This document shows, piece after piece, positions 1 through 12,182 of a DNA stretch of 64,000 nucleotides. Every line of letters begins with the position of its first letter. Position 1 is the first letter of the stretch. Below the pieces are notes generated by a model, which made no database searches, had not been told where the DNA came from, and saw only the letters and a program-made list of their open reading frames with translations. This DNA is from Monodelphis domestica (Eukaryota; Chordata; Mammalia; Didelphimorphia; Didelphidae). The position numbers and the translations under genes were made by a program. The stretch is taken from positions 367,519,001-367,583,000 of the forward strand of contig NC_077229.1 in the NCBI RefSeq assembly GCF_027887165.1. Direction: 5' to 3'.

Positions 1-418
1 TGATTTTCACAGATATCTCAAAACTATAAATATTTTATTTGAGAAAACAATCAGGAGGCCACATGTGTGGTAATTACAGATTAAAATCACACACACACAC
101 ACAAACACACTAAATTTACCTGACCAATACTGAATAAGAAATTTAAATACAAAATGCTACTAAGGAAAAACCATGAATATATGATATGAATTATAACTCT
201 GAAGAACCACGTATCCCAGAAAAGAAGGATGTCATCTTAATGTTGAAAGACTGCTTTAAAATTGGAAAGATTTATCTCATATATTTCATGACTAGTCTTC
301 AGCAAATGATTATTTTAAAAGCAAGGAGAAAATTATTCTGTATGTCTGGATATATGCATACTGTTTGTGTAAAGCATATTAATATATCTAACCTTTAAAT
401 TATCTGTGGGAATTTCCA
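1..418. other. AT-rich sequence, no gene recognised
   Basis: The stretch is AT-rich with a short (AC)n run at about 90-112. A 70-codon open frame at 186-398 on the plus strand has no recognisable motif and is of a length expected by chance. A short ATTA-type repeat at 420-437 marks the start of the neighbouring L1. Confidence 0.5.
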
Positions 419-785
419 AAATTAATTAATTAATTAAGGATAGTTTTCCATTGTTATATGATTCATGTTCTTTCCCTCCCCTCTCCTGGAGCTGACAAGC
501 AATTCCACTGGATTTTACATGTGACCTTGATCAAAACCTATTTCCATATTGTTGATATTTGCACTAGAGTGATTATTTAGAGTCTATATCCCCAATCATA
601 TTCCCATTGACCCATGTGATCAAATAGTTGTTTTTCTTCTGTGTTTCTACTACTGCAGTTTTTCCTCTGCATGCGGATAGTTTTTTTTTCACATAAATCC
701 CTCTGAATTGTTCTGGATCATTGCATTGCTACTAATAGAGAAATCCATTACATTTGATTGTACCACAGTCTATCAGTCTCTGTGA

Positions 786-2140
786 ACAATGTTCTCTTGG
801 ATCTGCTCCTCTCACTCTGCTTCAATTCCAGGAGGTAGTTCTAGTTCCCATGGAATTCCTCCAGTTTATAATTCCTTTGAGCACAATAGTGTTCTATCAC
901 CAACATATACCACAATTTGTTCAGCCATTCCCCAATCAGAGGGCATCCTCTCATTTTCCAAATTTTTGCCCCTCCAAAGAGTGTGATTATAAGTATTTTT
1001 GTGCATTTATTTTTCCTCATTATCTTTTTTGGGTACAAACCTAGCAGAGGTATTCCTGGATCAACAGGCAGGTATTCTTTTAAAGCCCTTTGGGCATAGT
1101 TTCAAGTTGCCTTCTAGAAAATTTGGATCAATTCACAACTCCACCAGTAATGCATTAATGTTCCAATTTTGCCACAATCTTTCCAATATTTAATAATTTC
1201 CTTTGCTACCGTATTGGCCAATATGCTAGGTGTGAGGTGGTACCACAGAATTCTTTTGATTTGCATTTCCTTAATTATGAGAGATTCAGAAAAAATTTTT
1301 CATGTGCTTATTGATCATTTTTATTTCTTTATCTGAAAACTGCCTATCTATCAATTGGGGAATGGCTTGATTTTTAATATAATAGATTTTGATATGTTGT
1401 TTCCTCATTGTCATTCTCTTTAATGAAATTAATAATTGTTTCTTTGTTTTGTTCTTTGACCCACCAGGTTTGAAAAATTAGGTTATTTAGTTTCAAGTTA
1501 ATTTTAAATTTGCCTTTCCATAAGCATGTATTAAGATTTTTATTGCATTATGGTCTGAAAAAATTGCATTTATTTTTTCTACATTTGTCTGTAACACTTT
1601 TATGACCTATACATGGCCAATCTTTGTGTATGTGCAAAGTGCAGCTGAAAAGAAGGTATATTTCATTTTATCCCCATGTACTTTTATCTAGATATATATT
1701 AGCTCTAATTTTTCTAACATTTTATTCACATCCCTTAATTCTTTCTTATTTATTTTTGGTTCGATTTATCTAGTTCTGATAGGGGAAGGTTGATTTTATC
1801 CACTATTATGATTTTACTATATATTTCCTCCTTAAGCTCTTTCAGTTTCTTGTTTAGAAATCTGAGTGTTATAGCATTTGGTGCTTTTATGTTGAGTACT
1901 AATGTTCATTATTTAAATGAGATCTATGTTTGCTTTAGCTTTGTCTCAGATCAGAATTGCTACTCCTACCTTATTTTTCTTAGTTGCAAACGATTAAATT
2001 CTACTCCACCTGCTTATGTTTATATTATGTATGTCTACCTGCCTCAAGTGTTTTTCTTATAGGCAATATATAGTAGCATTCTGGATTTTAATCTATAATG
2101 TTGTCCTCTTCCTTTTAATGGATGAGTTCATCCCATTCAC
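786..2140 (-). pseudogene. L1 ORF2 remnant, reverse transcriptase deleted
   Basis: The 786-1385 part encodes the C-terminal ORF2 segment: the 65-codon frame at 841-1038 contains [20 protein letters not shown], which matches the ORF2 C-terminus of the intact L1. The 1395-2140 part matches the N-terminal endonuclease region of the same protein. The two parts join directly, so the segment corresponding to about 58010-60310 of the intact element is missing. No complete frame remains, and the product would lack the FADD catalytic box. Confidence 0.8.
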
Positions 2141-2794
2141 ATTCACAGTTATTGTTACTGTCTATATATTGCCTTCCATTTAATGAGCTAGAATTTTTCT
2201 CAGGCCCTGGTTTTACTCTAGTAGGTCTCCAAAAAGCCCCAGCCAGAGGGCTTAGGTTTGAATTAAGCAAAGGTTCCAGCCACACAACCTCTTCCTCCAA
2301 AATGGGGGAGGGGGCCTCTGCAGACACTAGTCCTTCCAAGATCCAGGAAAGTAGTCAGAGTTTTAATTCACCCATATGTTAGTCCTAAGGGAAAAGATTC
2401 AAGAGCAATCCAAGGTCCTAAGCTGGACTTCAAGGTCAAGTTTGAAGGTGAAAGCACTGGTCACAAGAAGTTTCTCCCACTTTTAAAGATTATTCATTTC
2501 TTCACTTTCTGTGCCTTCTTTCCACTTTATGTGGACCAATTAATTTCCACTATAGCTTTGCTTAGGACTGCCTTGGGGGAAGTCAGTCAATTTTGATTTG
2601 TCACTCACTATAGCACATCTAGGTCACAGACCTCCTCATACCTAATGATAAGTGGGGTATATATAATTCTGGTGATTAAATCTAAAAATAGGCAAGGTAG
2701 AGTTAATCCCATCTTCACAATATAGGAATACAAATCACTTAAACTTAATGAGTCTCTTAATTTTTTTTCTTTCTTAATTACCTTTTAGAGATTC

Positions 2795-3840
2795 TCTTGA
2801 GCTATGTATTTGGGCATCAAATGTTTTGTTTAAATCTGCTTCTTTTCTTGAGGAATGCTTGGACATCTTCTATTTTATTAAATGACCATACTTTCTCTTG
2901 CAAGAATATGGTCAATTTTGCTGGGTGGTTGATTCTTGGTTGTAGACACAGTTCCCTTGTTTTCTGGAATATGATATTCTATGTCTTCTGGTCCTTGGGT
3001 GTGGAGGCAGCTAGGTCTTGTGTAATCCTGACTGTGCTTCCATGATATCTAATTTGTTTCTTTTTAGCAGTTTTTAGTATCTTTCCCTTGGTCTCTAAAT
3101 TCTTGAACCTCGCTATAACATTCCTGAGCATTGTCAATTGGGGATTTAAAGTAGAAGGTGATTTATGGATTCTTTCAATCTCTGCTTTACCCTCTTGTTC
3201 AAAAATATCAGGGCAGTCTTCTTGGATAATATCCATTAGAATGATGTCCAGCATTTTCTTTGGCCATGATTTTTAGGTAGTCCAATAATTCTTAAATTGT
3301 CTCTTCTGTATCTCTTTTTAAGGTCTATTGTTTTATCAATACAGTATTCCATATTTTCCTCAATTATTTTCATTCTTTTGATTTTGTTTTCTAGATTCTT
3401 GCCGTCTTGTGAAGTCATTCTCTTCTAATTGTTCGATTATAATTGTTAATGACTAAATTTCATTCCTGACTTTTTGATCTCTTTTCTTTAGAGGCCATTG
3501 TTTTCATTTTTCACTTTCTTTGCCTCATTTTCAAATTGGTCAATTTTGACTTTCAAGTCATTATTTTCTTGTTTTATTCCATGTGCCTCTTGTTCCAGAA
3601 GACCTATTTTTCTTTTTTTTAACCTTCTTTTCTCAATCTTCTTCAACCTCTCATTTTTTAAAAATTGTGTTTTGAGTTCTTCCATATCCTGAGTCCAATT
3701 TGCTGGAGTTTCTGAGATTTTGCTTGGGGTTCCTTGGTCTTCCTCTGTTCCATTTTTCTTTGTTCATTACCTAAATAGAAGCTGTTGATGATAATTTTTT
3801 TTTTACTTTTCTGTTGTTTACTCATATTTTTCCCTTCCAC
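2795..3840 (-). pseudogene. L1 ORF1 remnant
   Basis: Minus-strand frames at 2979-3254, 3236-3418, 3488-3685 and 3658-3840 together follow the L1 ORF1 layout. There is a basic N-terminus (start near 3826 with MSKQQKSKKK), a lysine- and glutamate-rich coiled coil, an NLRIIGLP motif of the RRM, and a C-terminal domain with RIHKSPSTLNP and RNVIARF. The frames are displaced from each other by frameshifts, so the gene is dead. The sequence is well diverged from the intact ORF1 at 61849-62832 and belongs to an older subfamily. Confidence 0.8.
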
Positions 3841-4676
3841 CCCCCTCCTTATTTGCTGTGTTCTTGTTCCTTTATTTATTTGCTAGATCTCTGAGTTTGG
3901 GCTTTTCTGCCCTAAAAAGGCTTCTTCTCTGCTTTGCTGATTAACTGTATTGGGCTGATGAAGCTGACCAGTTGTATTAATGAACCCTTAGTCCAGATCA
4001 TTCCCAGATGCCAGCAGAGGCTTTCAGATTGAATGGAGCAGGAGAGACCTGTGGCTCTATCCCACTGCCAAGCCTGGCTCTCTGTCCACTCTGCACCCTT
4101 ACTCCTCTGGTTTTCTGCCAGCTCCTTGTTACTGTGCCCTTATGTCCTCTGGAGGCTTCTTCTCTGCACTATTGATAAACTGGTTTAAGCCAGTTTAGTT
4201 GATCTACATACCTGAATGTTTCCTGAGTCCAAAACTTCCAGAGGCACAGGCCCTATATGGAGATGTGGTGGCTGAAGGCTGTGACCAGTGTGACTCTTGT
4301 CTGCTTCTCTTCTCCAGCTGCTTCCTTGTCAGCTGTGAACAGAGTCCAGAACTTTATGTAGATGTGGTAGCAAGGTACTCTGTCCTGTTTTGAGTCCTTG
4401 CCCTGAGATTCCACAAACTGTCCAAGTCTCAGCACAGTAGGTATTGGAAGGACCCTGGGGCCTTTCTTCTTTCTTTTCCTTAAACCTGGGAATTCAGCCT
4501 TTTCTGCATACTTTTTAAGTTGAATAGAGTAGGAAAGTCCCCCAAGTCTGTTTTCTTGTTAGATTTGGTTTTCTGTCCCCCTTGAAGAGCTTTGTTTTTG
4601 ATTAATGTGAAAGGGTTTTCCCAGAGGAATCAACTTTTGCTGCTCCTAAGGTGCCATATTGACTCTGCCTTCTCAT

Positions 4677-5137
4677 ATAAGTGCTTCCAAATAGCCCTGG
4701 ATCATTATATTGTTGAAAATAACTAAGTCTATCACAGTTGATTATTTTACAGTATTAGTATTACTGTGTACAATGTTATCCTAGTTCTGTTTATTTCACT
4801 CTGCATCAGTTTAAGTACACCTTCCCAGCTCCTTCTGAAATCATCCAGTTCATCATTTCTTACAGTACAATAGTATTTGGTCATTATCATATACCACAAT
4901 TTTTCAGTCATTCCCTAATTAATGGACATCCATTCAGTATTCAATTATTTTCCTCCATATAAAGAACTGCTCTAAATATGTTTGTACAAATGGATGCTAA
5001 CTCCCAACCTTCCCCCCTTTTCTATCTCTTTGAGATAGAGAGACATAGTAGTGGTATTAATGAGTCAAAGTATATGTACAGTTTTATGACTTTTTGGGCA
5101 TGGTTCCAAATTGTTTCCAGAATGCCAGAACCTCCAT
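4677..5137 (-). mobile_element. L1 3' fragment, 5'-truncated
   Basis: The sequence matches the end of ORF2 and the start of the 3' UTR of marsupial L1, including the stretch corresponding to ORF2 C-terminal residues around the 'cacaatagtattccatca' region of the intact copy. It is older and more diverged than the L1 on its left. It probably formed the target into which that L1 inserted, although its own 3' end is not recognisable at the other side. Confidence 0.65.
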
Positions 5138-5900
5138 TGTTGTCTTGTATAGAGTGATAAGAATTGTTTTAGTGTACCTTCTCTAGAAGTATGAGGTATA
5201 ATTTTTAAGACAACACAAAACAATTAATAGCTATACTTTCCATTTTGAATTGGCATGGAAAGTGAAAGAAAATATGCAATCATCCTTGGGCTTAGTAAGG
5301 TAATTTTAAATTTAAAAGGATATTCAATAGAAGAACCAAGACAGTCTGCAACATCCAAACACTGGGAATCATGAGAATGAATCATTTAGTTAACTTGTAA
5401 GCCTAATTAATAATGATACCAACAGAGAACAGGAGGGAGGAACAAGTTTTTTTTTTCTGTCAGAAATAAATGAAGTGTTTATGCTTAAAAAAATCTCTGA
5501 ATACCAGAGCATATTGAGATCAGCTATCAAAAAAGCTCTTAGTAGTTACAGATATTGTTTGAACTAAGGAGTACAAAGTGAAAACTTCAAATGACTTTCC
5601 TGACTTTGAAAGAATATAGGTACAGATAGTTTAAAGACTGAGCATAGAAGAGAGTAGTGCAAAAGGATAGTTAAAAAAGTAAAATCAGTGCAAATTGAGG
5701 CAGGTATTTTTTATATTTTGTGCTCATTTAAAAAACTTATAAATAGGATCACTTACAATTTCATGTAACATGGTATCATTTTATTTGTGATATGATGCTG
5801 CATAATCATAACTACAGTACTTGTGGCACTCCTTGTCAAAAATGGGGCCTAGGTAAACTAGGTCAGTAGATCTAAGGCATATTGTAGGTCTATAAAGATT
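5138..5900. other. Unassigned sequence
   Basis: No open frame of note, RNA gene or repeat family could be recognised here. Confidence 0.4.
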
Positions 5901-5904
5901 GTGG

Positions 5905-6040
5905 AATTATGGGTAAGTGGAACTGGGTTTGAATACCAGTTTAATCATTTACTACCTGAGTGACATTGGAAAACTCATTTAACTTTCTGGTACTCAATTA
6001 TCTTACCTGTGAAAGTCCTCTCTATCACTAAATCTATGAT
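5905..6040 (+). repeat. MIR-like SINE fragment
   Basis: The order is a B-box-like GGGTTTGAATACC, then a core with a 'gagtgacattgg..aactcatttaac' segment, then 'tcaattatcttacctgtgaaa'. This follows the MIR consensus with heavy divergence. Confidence 0.55.
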
Positions 6041-6261
6041 TCAATACAATCCTCAAAACCTTAGCTAGGAATCACAACTATTGTGTTTACTTTTACTAGT
6101 TAACCAGAGGACCTAACAACTTTGAAGAAAAGGAATTTAAAGAAATGATGCAGTAAAAAGAGCAGCAATAAATATCTGCCATATATGAGAATGAATACAT
6201 ACAAAAATCATGAGAAATAAACTTTCATCTAAAATATGTGACCAGAATAAATATGCAGGGG

Positions 6262-6262
6262 T

Positions 6263-6299
<37 letters not shown>
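6262..6299. repeat. (CA)n microsatellite
   Basis: About 18 perfect CA units, ending in a short GAGA run. Confidence 0.97.
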
Positions 6300-6302
<3 letters not shown>

Positions 6303-7875
6303 AGAACATGTCTCACATACCTGGGCACAAAACTAAAAGTTACATGTGACCAGTAACAAATTGTGGATTAGATACATATGTGAACTAGACACATAAGTGA
6401 ATGAATTGCCAAAGATAATTTTTCTGAGTAGTCCTTTTACCCACTGAGGACCATGTTGTCCTTGCTCCTGACTAAGCATTGTGTTTATCATGCTTATTTT
6501 CTATCTATCTCTTTTAGCATGGCATTTTCTTTATCTATTTGAATGTATTTTTTTTCTTCTACCAGGATCCATATTTTTAACAAAGTCTTTTTTTTTCCTG
6601 ATTCAAGTTAGAGAGCTTCACTTAATTACAGTTGATATCTGAATACCAATCTTCATTCCTTTTTAAAAATATAATGGGTGTCTCCTTCCAATAAAACACA
6701 ATAAACTTTGTCAATTAGGCAAAAGAAGTTTAACAGTTATTTTAAGATCCTCTGAGCCTCTCGTGTAAATGAACCAATGGGAAAATTGTGATCAAAGAAG
6801 CCTAAGTGAGGTCTTGAAAGATTTTTGACCTGGGTTAAATTCCTTTTTTTTCCCCTAAATTTCTACCTTTAAGGAAAATGTATCAAGTAACAAAACATCT
6901 CTGCTTCAAACTACCTTGTAAATCTCAAGTATTTAGAAAGTTAGATTTAGATGATAAAGAAATGCATTTGCTTAAAGTTGTTGATTTTATCCCCAAGTTC
7001 CCAAGACAGTGCTTTCCAAATTGAGAGGAAGAATACTTTAGCCAGAATGCATCACAGCACCAGCTGAAGATGCAAGGCTACTTCCTATAATATATTAGGT
7101 GTGTTTTCTCCTAAAAGCTTGAAAATATAAGGGGCCCATGAAGAGAAATTTGGAAGAAAGAAAGGAAAAAATAGTATTTTGATGCATTTGCCCATATAAT
7201 GAGGTACATGATGACATAGTAGCCTTTGGCTTTACCCTATCATTCTGTTTGCTAGCTATCATTACTTCCTAAATTTACTTAGAACAAATAGTAACTTATC
7301 ATATTACAAAGTTAAAATCTCCTAACCTTCAAAATATTTACTTTGATTTCTCTTATAATTCATCATAGCTAACTTTTGGTGCCCGATGTCCTAACCATGA
7401 CACTGAGATATATAGAGGAATCTAAAAACCTTGTGGCATGAGAATGTGATATAATTTCTTTCCAACTTGATGTACAGCCCACTCATGGAGGGAAGCACTG
7501 AGTGCTATCAAATGAAACCCTCTATTTTGTTATTCAAGGGTCTGATAGGTATTGTTCAATACCTCCAAAAATCTAACTCCATATTTTGCTCTCCATTGTG
7601 CCCCTTTTCTAGACCCAGCTAGAATCACCATGATTCTATAAGATTACACAGTCAGATTTTTTTCCTGAGAATGTTTCCAGTCATTCAGTATCTCTACTGA
7701 CTATATTCATCCATCCCCCATGGTTATCCTAAACACCTTTAAATTAGACTAAAATAATATTTCTGTAAATAGTTAAGATAGGTAAAATTAATATGGTATG
7801 TCCAATTTTGACCTAAAAACCTGTGAGCTATTTAAAAATTATACACACTGGAGTTTAAATCCTTAACATTACTAA
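6300..7875. other. Unassigned sequence
   Basis: AT-rich single-copy-looking DNA with oligo-T and oligo-A runs. I see no exon, RNA gene or clear repeat. Confidence 0.4.
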
Positions 7876-7879
7876 TAAT

Positions 7880-8005
7880 ATCCACAATAGCTAATATTTG
7901 TACAAATGCTTACTATGTACCAGATAATGTACTAAGTGTTTTATAATTATTATCACATTTGATTATTACATACATCCTGGGAGGTGGTAAGATTAAGTTC
8001 TCTGC
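7880..8005 (-). repeat. MIR-like SINE fragment
   Basis: The segment 'tgcttactatgtaccag' followed by 'actaagtgttttataa', 'cacatttgatta' and 'gggaggtggtaagatta' follows the reverse complement of the 3' half of MIR. Confidence 0.6.
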
Positions 8006-8514
8006 AGAATGTATCTTAATTTTATGATTATTTATTAAATAAAATATTTTACCAAAGAAAAAGAGAGCACCAGCTATGTATAGACTGCCATTCCCTTGCA
8101 ACTTCTTCCAAAGAGCCAGCCTGAGGTAGCCCAAAAGCTTCCATTTCATCCAGCAACTCTAGTTTATACTCTTAGTGATGTACTTTTCTAAAGTTTCTCT
8201 AATTGAAGGATTCTGACCTCATTATGGACAAGAGATTAAGAGTCCTCTAGATGCCAGAATTCATATCAAGAGATCTTTATGTTAACAGTGGAGTGTGCAT
8301 GCCCTCTATAATCTTACTTTACACCATTATCATAGGTATGTTGTTTATAGATAAACAACAAGCTTTATCTGCATTCTTATTCAGCCAGCAGAAGGGGAAA
8401 GAAGAAGAGCTGCACTTCAATCCTAATATCAAAATTTTCTCCCTTTTCAAATTTCAAAGTTTATATTGGGGTGTCAAAGGGAGGGATACATAAGCTACTA
8501 TTAAATTTTCACAG

Positions 8515-8635
8515 AAGTTTATTGCCTTCATTTTACTAATGAGGAAACGAGGAATGACTTATCTTAGGGTCTCAGAGATAATAAGTATCCGAGTTCAGAT
8601 TTGAATTCAGGTTTCTATATTCTTCCAATGACTAT
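8515..8635 (-). repeat. MIR-like SINE fragment
   Basis: 'attttactaatgaggaaac', 'gacttatcttagggtctcag', 'cagatttgaattcaggt' follow the reverse complement of the MIR core and tRNA-derived head. Confidence 0.6.
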
Positions 8636-8929
8636 GATAGTCAGAATGGGATAAATTTCTCTAGTCAATTTACTGTTACTTAATTCAGTGACTGGATCCA
8701 ATTGGAAAAACTAGTCACTGGCAATGAATCTGGAATACATTTGATAAAAGGAAATTTAAAAAAAAATTACTTCTGGTACAAATGAAAGGGGGGGATAAAG
8801 TAAAGCTCAAAAGTCTTTCTGAACTTAGATGGTACCATTCAAAGAAAAGCCTGTCTTCTTAGTTGTCAACATGTGAATTTCAAAACTACTCCACCCTGTT
8901 CAGACCATTCTTTGGAGGATGGGATTTAG

Positions 8930-9525
8930 CTATTTCCTGATCAATGACAATGGAGATACTTGGAGTAACAGAGTCAGGTCTTGAAAACTGCAATCTCCAC
9001 CCTACTCAGGTAGAGATTAGGAAGAGCTGCAGCAAAAAGCTCAAGATTTAATTATTTGAGAATATGGCCCTCAACAGACATGTGCAAAAAAAGGACAGAC
9101 CTCTGGGCAGTCCTAGGTCAAGGTAGAGCCACCATTGACACTTGTGAGGCACAGGAAATGAGGTAGGGAACAGCCTCTGGAATTCACTCACTTCCTATGG
9201 ACGGAGAGAGAGGCAGTTCCTGTGAGGAGCTTGAGCAGAGAGGAGGCCTGCAGACAGCTTCTTTCAGATCGGTCACATGAGTCAAGGACTGATTCCCTCC
9301 TTTACCTTGTCCTTCCAGGTCTAAAACCTCCCTCTGACTCTATCAGAAGGTTGAGTTAACCTCTTTCCCTTTCCTCCTCCCTCCTTCTCTCCCTCTCCCT
9401 TTTCTTACTCCAGTTGTGATTAAACCACCATAAACTCCATTCTGACTTGAGTGTTTCATTAAGGGAATTACATAGCTGATTTCCCTGGCGACTATAAATT
9501 AATATTTTTAACAACCTTTAAAGGT
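8930..9525 (+). mobile_element. Possible solo LTR
   Basis: A GC-richer block stands out from the AT-rich surroundings. It contains a pyrimidine-rich tract at 9360-9410 followed by 'gattaaaccaccataaactc' and a tail ending in 'taatatttttaaca', which resembles the R/U5 part of an LTR. I could not fix TG...CA termini flanked by a TSD, and no retroviral coding sequence lies next to it. The LTR call is an inference from composition and end structure. Confidence 0.3.
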
Positions 9526-11370
9526 GATTTTCACCACAACAAACAGCAATCAAGTAGAGAAATCACACATATTTATCCCTCCCCTCTTTCTCATAGAGAT
9601 CCTAACTAATTAGCTTATTTTCCTTGAATTTCTGACATACAGATGTCACATTCAGAAATGGTTCAAAAATTATTTTATGAAAATTTATGTTCTTTAACTT
9701 TGCTGACATTTTGTAAAGGCATTTAATAGGATATGCTCACACAGTTCCACTATTCTATTCCTGAAATATTATCTTCTAATAGAAGGAGATTTGCGCTTTT
9801 TATTATTGTATGAATATTTAAGACAATGTTCTGTTTGGTTTGGAAATTTAATATATTCCTAACCAAAATCACTTAAGTTATTTGATTTCAGAATTTACAA
9901 AATCATAATTTTATTAATTATTATTATGGACTATTTTCTGAAGAAAAGAAAGCTCCTAACTCTGACACAATCTTTTGAGGAAATACATACAGAAAACATT
10001 AAAGTCAAATAGGAATAGAATTTACAATCTTTGCATCTAGTCTATATTTTATATAAAATTTTTTCTTATGAACCCTTTCTAAAGCCCTTTAATTGAGACT
10101 GATAAAATCTTAAAATCTGAAGGAACCTTATATGTCATGAAAACCAACTTCCTATCCTGTGTCAGGAATCATAATATTCTTACCTAAGTAATTGAAATAT
10201 GTGTGGTGCCACTCTGAAATTATGGTTGATGAGAAAAAATCAATAAAGCACAGTGCCTACTTGAAATGATTTTTAAAATGCAAAATTAAGTTGTTGGGTT
10301 TTTTTTCTGAAAGGAATTGATTATTGTAGGTAAAATAAGAGAAGTTGGAATTGAGTTTTGCAAGATATAGAGAATTTTATTCTGCTATTCAACAATCAAA
10401 AGCTTAATGAAATATGTAGTCATTAACCTTCACTCTAAGATACTGGCAGAAGTTTAACTAGGGGTATTTTCACCAGGGCACAAACTGTATTGAGTCAGGC
10501 ATTGGCAATAAAACAGTTCTATCTTTGGGTTACTGTAGTCAAAAAAAGAGAGGGGTTAGTTTGCCCTTTGTCCCACTCAGAATTTGAGGAATAAGAAAGT
10601 AATGACTAAAGGTGGTTTACTTATAATCTAGCTCTAGTACCCATAAATTATTACTAGAAATGCCATAGCTTTGACTATGCAGACCTTGATAAGGGGATAT
10701 TTTTGCTTTTTATTATGTTATCTAAATTTTCCATAGCTTTCTTTATGGGAAGCAAATATCTTTTAATATTATGGTATCTGTGGTGATCTTTGAGCCAAAG
10801 AACAAACCATCAGACACTGCCTCCATTTTCTCTTCCTCTATTTTACAGGAAGTTATGGGACAAGTTGCTATGATTTTAGGATTTTAAGTAGCTCATCTGG
10901 GATTCTGTCACCTCTACTACTTATTTTAATTAAGCTTCATAACTAAATCATTCTCCAGAATATCTGGCTCTAGATCAGTGCTAAGAAAACTTCATAACCT
11001 TTAATTAACAGATACATCCACAAATGAGATTCCTTTCAGGATTGGCTAAACTAATTCATTAACTTTGGAACTAGTTGTGGTTGTCCTCTGCTCTTCCCAG
11101 TAGTTATTGGGCACCTTCAGAACTTATGGGTACAACTTCTTCTATAATAACTTTAATGTTTTTAATAAAGTTCAAGAAGTTTTCTTGGCAGATACTAGAG
11201 CGCCTTTTCCATTTTTTTTATCATTACCTTTTGTCAGAAAATTGTAGTATGACTTGTCAATTTGTGATACACCTCCATGCCAAAGTTCATAGTTTCTATT
11301 GTACCATGGGATAGGTAGAGAATATACAATATCCTTATATGACATTCAGGAAATTCTGCTTTCTTACTAG
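9526..11370. other. Unassigned sequence
   Basis: AT-rich DNA without recognisable coding potential or repeat family. A 79-codon frame at 11075-11314 looks fortuitous. Confidence 0.4.
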
Positions 11371-11371
11371 C

Positions 11372-11442
11372 TTTTGTTGTTAAGTCATTTAAATCACTCT
11401 TGACTCTTGGTGATCCCTTTTGGGTTTTTTTGGGCAATGAGT
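11372..11442 (-). repeat. RTE-type SINE tail fragment
   Basis: 'gttgttaagtcatttaaatc' followed by 'gactcttggtgatcccttttgggtttttttgggcaa' matches the reverse complement of the end found at 30865-30975. That end is shared by RTE-derived SINEs of marsupials. Only the 3' part is present. Confidence 0.5.
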
Positions 11443-11659
11443 CTGAGTGGTTTGTAATTTCATTCTTCAGTTAATTTAAGTAAAATTTTTTATAATTACA
11501 TGTAGATAGAAATTTTGATAATAATTTTCTGAAATTTTGTGATATATGATCTCTTCCTCACTCCTTCCTATTCTCCATCCCTGAGATAGCAGTTAATGTG
11601 TAATAGATTATACATGTGCTATCAAATAATAGATATTTGCATATTTTCTTGTGAAAGTC

Positions 11660-11792
11660 TGTAGTTCATTTTTCAAATGAGGCAACTGAGACAAACAAGG
11701 TTATGAGTCTTACCCAGGATTGTACAGCTAGCAAAAATCTGAAACTACATTTGGACTCAAGTCTTTCTGACTCCAGACCCAGGTTGTGGTTT
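11660..11792 (-). repeat. MIR-like SINE fragment
   Basis: 'caaatgaggcaactgagac', 'cttacccaggattgtacag', 'ggactcaagtctttctgact' match the reverse complement of MIR. Confidence 0.7.
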
Positions 11793-11799
11793 TTTTTAA

Positions 11800-12182
11800 G
11801 GGAGATAAAGAAAATTTTGCTTGTTTTATTTTATTATGATGCAAAATATACTCCCACATTGGTCATTGTTGTAACAGCACACTCATACATAACCAAAACC
11901 TGGAAATAAAACCATAAATACACTGATGTGAAATATAGCGTGCTTTGATCCATATCCATCTGACTCCAACAGTTCTGTCTCTGGGGGTGGATAGCATTCC
12001 CCATCATAAGTCTTTCAGGATTGTCCCAGAGCATTGCATTGCTGAGAGTAGCGGAGTCTTTCACAGTTGGTCATCCTAAAATATTGCTGTTACTGTGTAT
12101 GATGTTCTCCTAGTTCTACTTATTTTGCTCTGCATCAGTTCAGTCCTGGAGGTTCTTTTCTCCCCTTCTTGAGGCCTTCATT
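11800..12182 (-). mobile_element. L1 3' fragment, 5'-truncated
   Basis: The L1 3' UTR and the last part of ORF2 are recognisable. The diagnostic parts are 'ggtggatagcattccccatc', 'gcattgcattgctgagag' and 'ctctgcatcagttcagtcc'. It matches the L1 tails at 48376-49440 and 4677-5137 rather than the youngest family at 56994-63393. Confidence 0.7.

Larger units (their letters stand above)
419..4676 (-). mobile_element. Old L1 retrotransposon with internal deletion
   Basis: Read on the minus strand, this element has the full L1 order: 5' UTR (about 4676-3830), ORF1 (about 3825-2795), an inter-ORF spacer (about 2790-2140), ORF2 and 3' UTR (about 785-420). It can be matched piece by piece to the intact L1 at 56994-63393 but is clearly diverged and full of stops and frameshifts. 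About 2.3 kb of ORF2, including the whole reverse transcriptase core, is missing at about 1385-1395. The 5' end carries an ATGGC motif close to the terminus, as in the intact copy. I found no convincing TSD. The 5' end directly abuts another L1 fragment. Confidence 0.85.

Noticed and set aside
6137..6328. Cys/Val-repeat open frame on the minus strand
   Set aside because: It is a translation of the (CA)n microsatellite.
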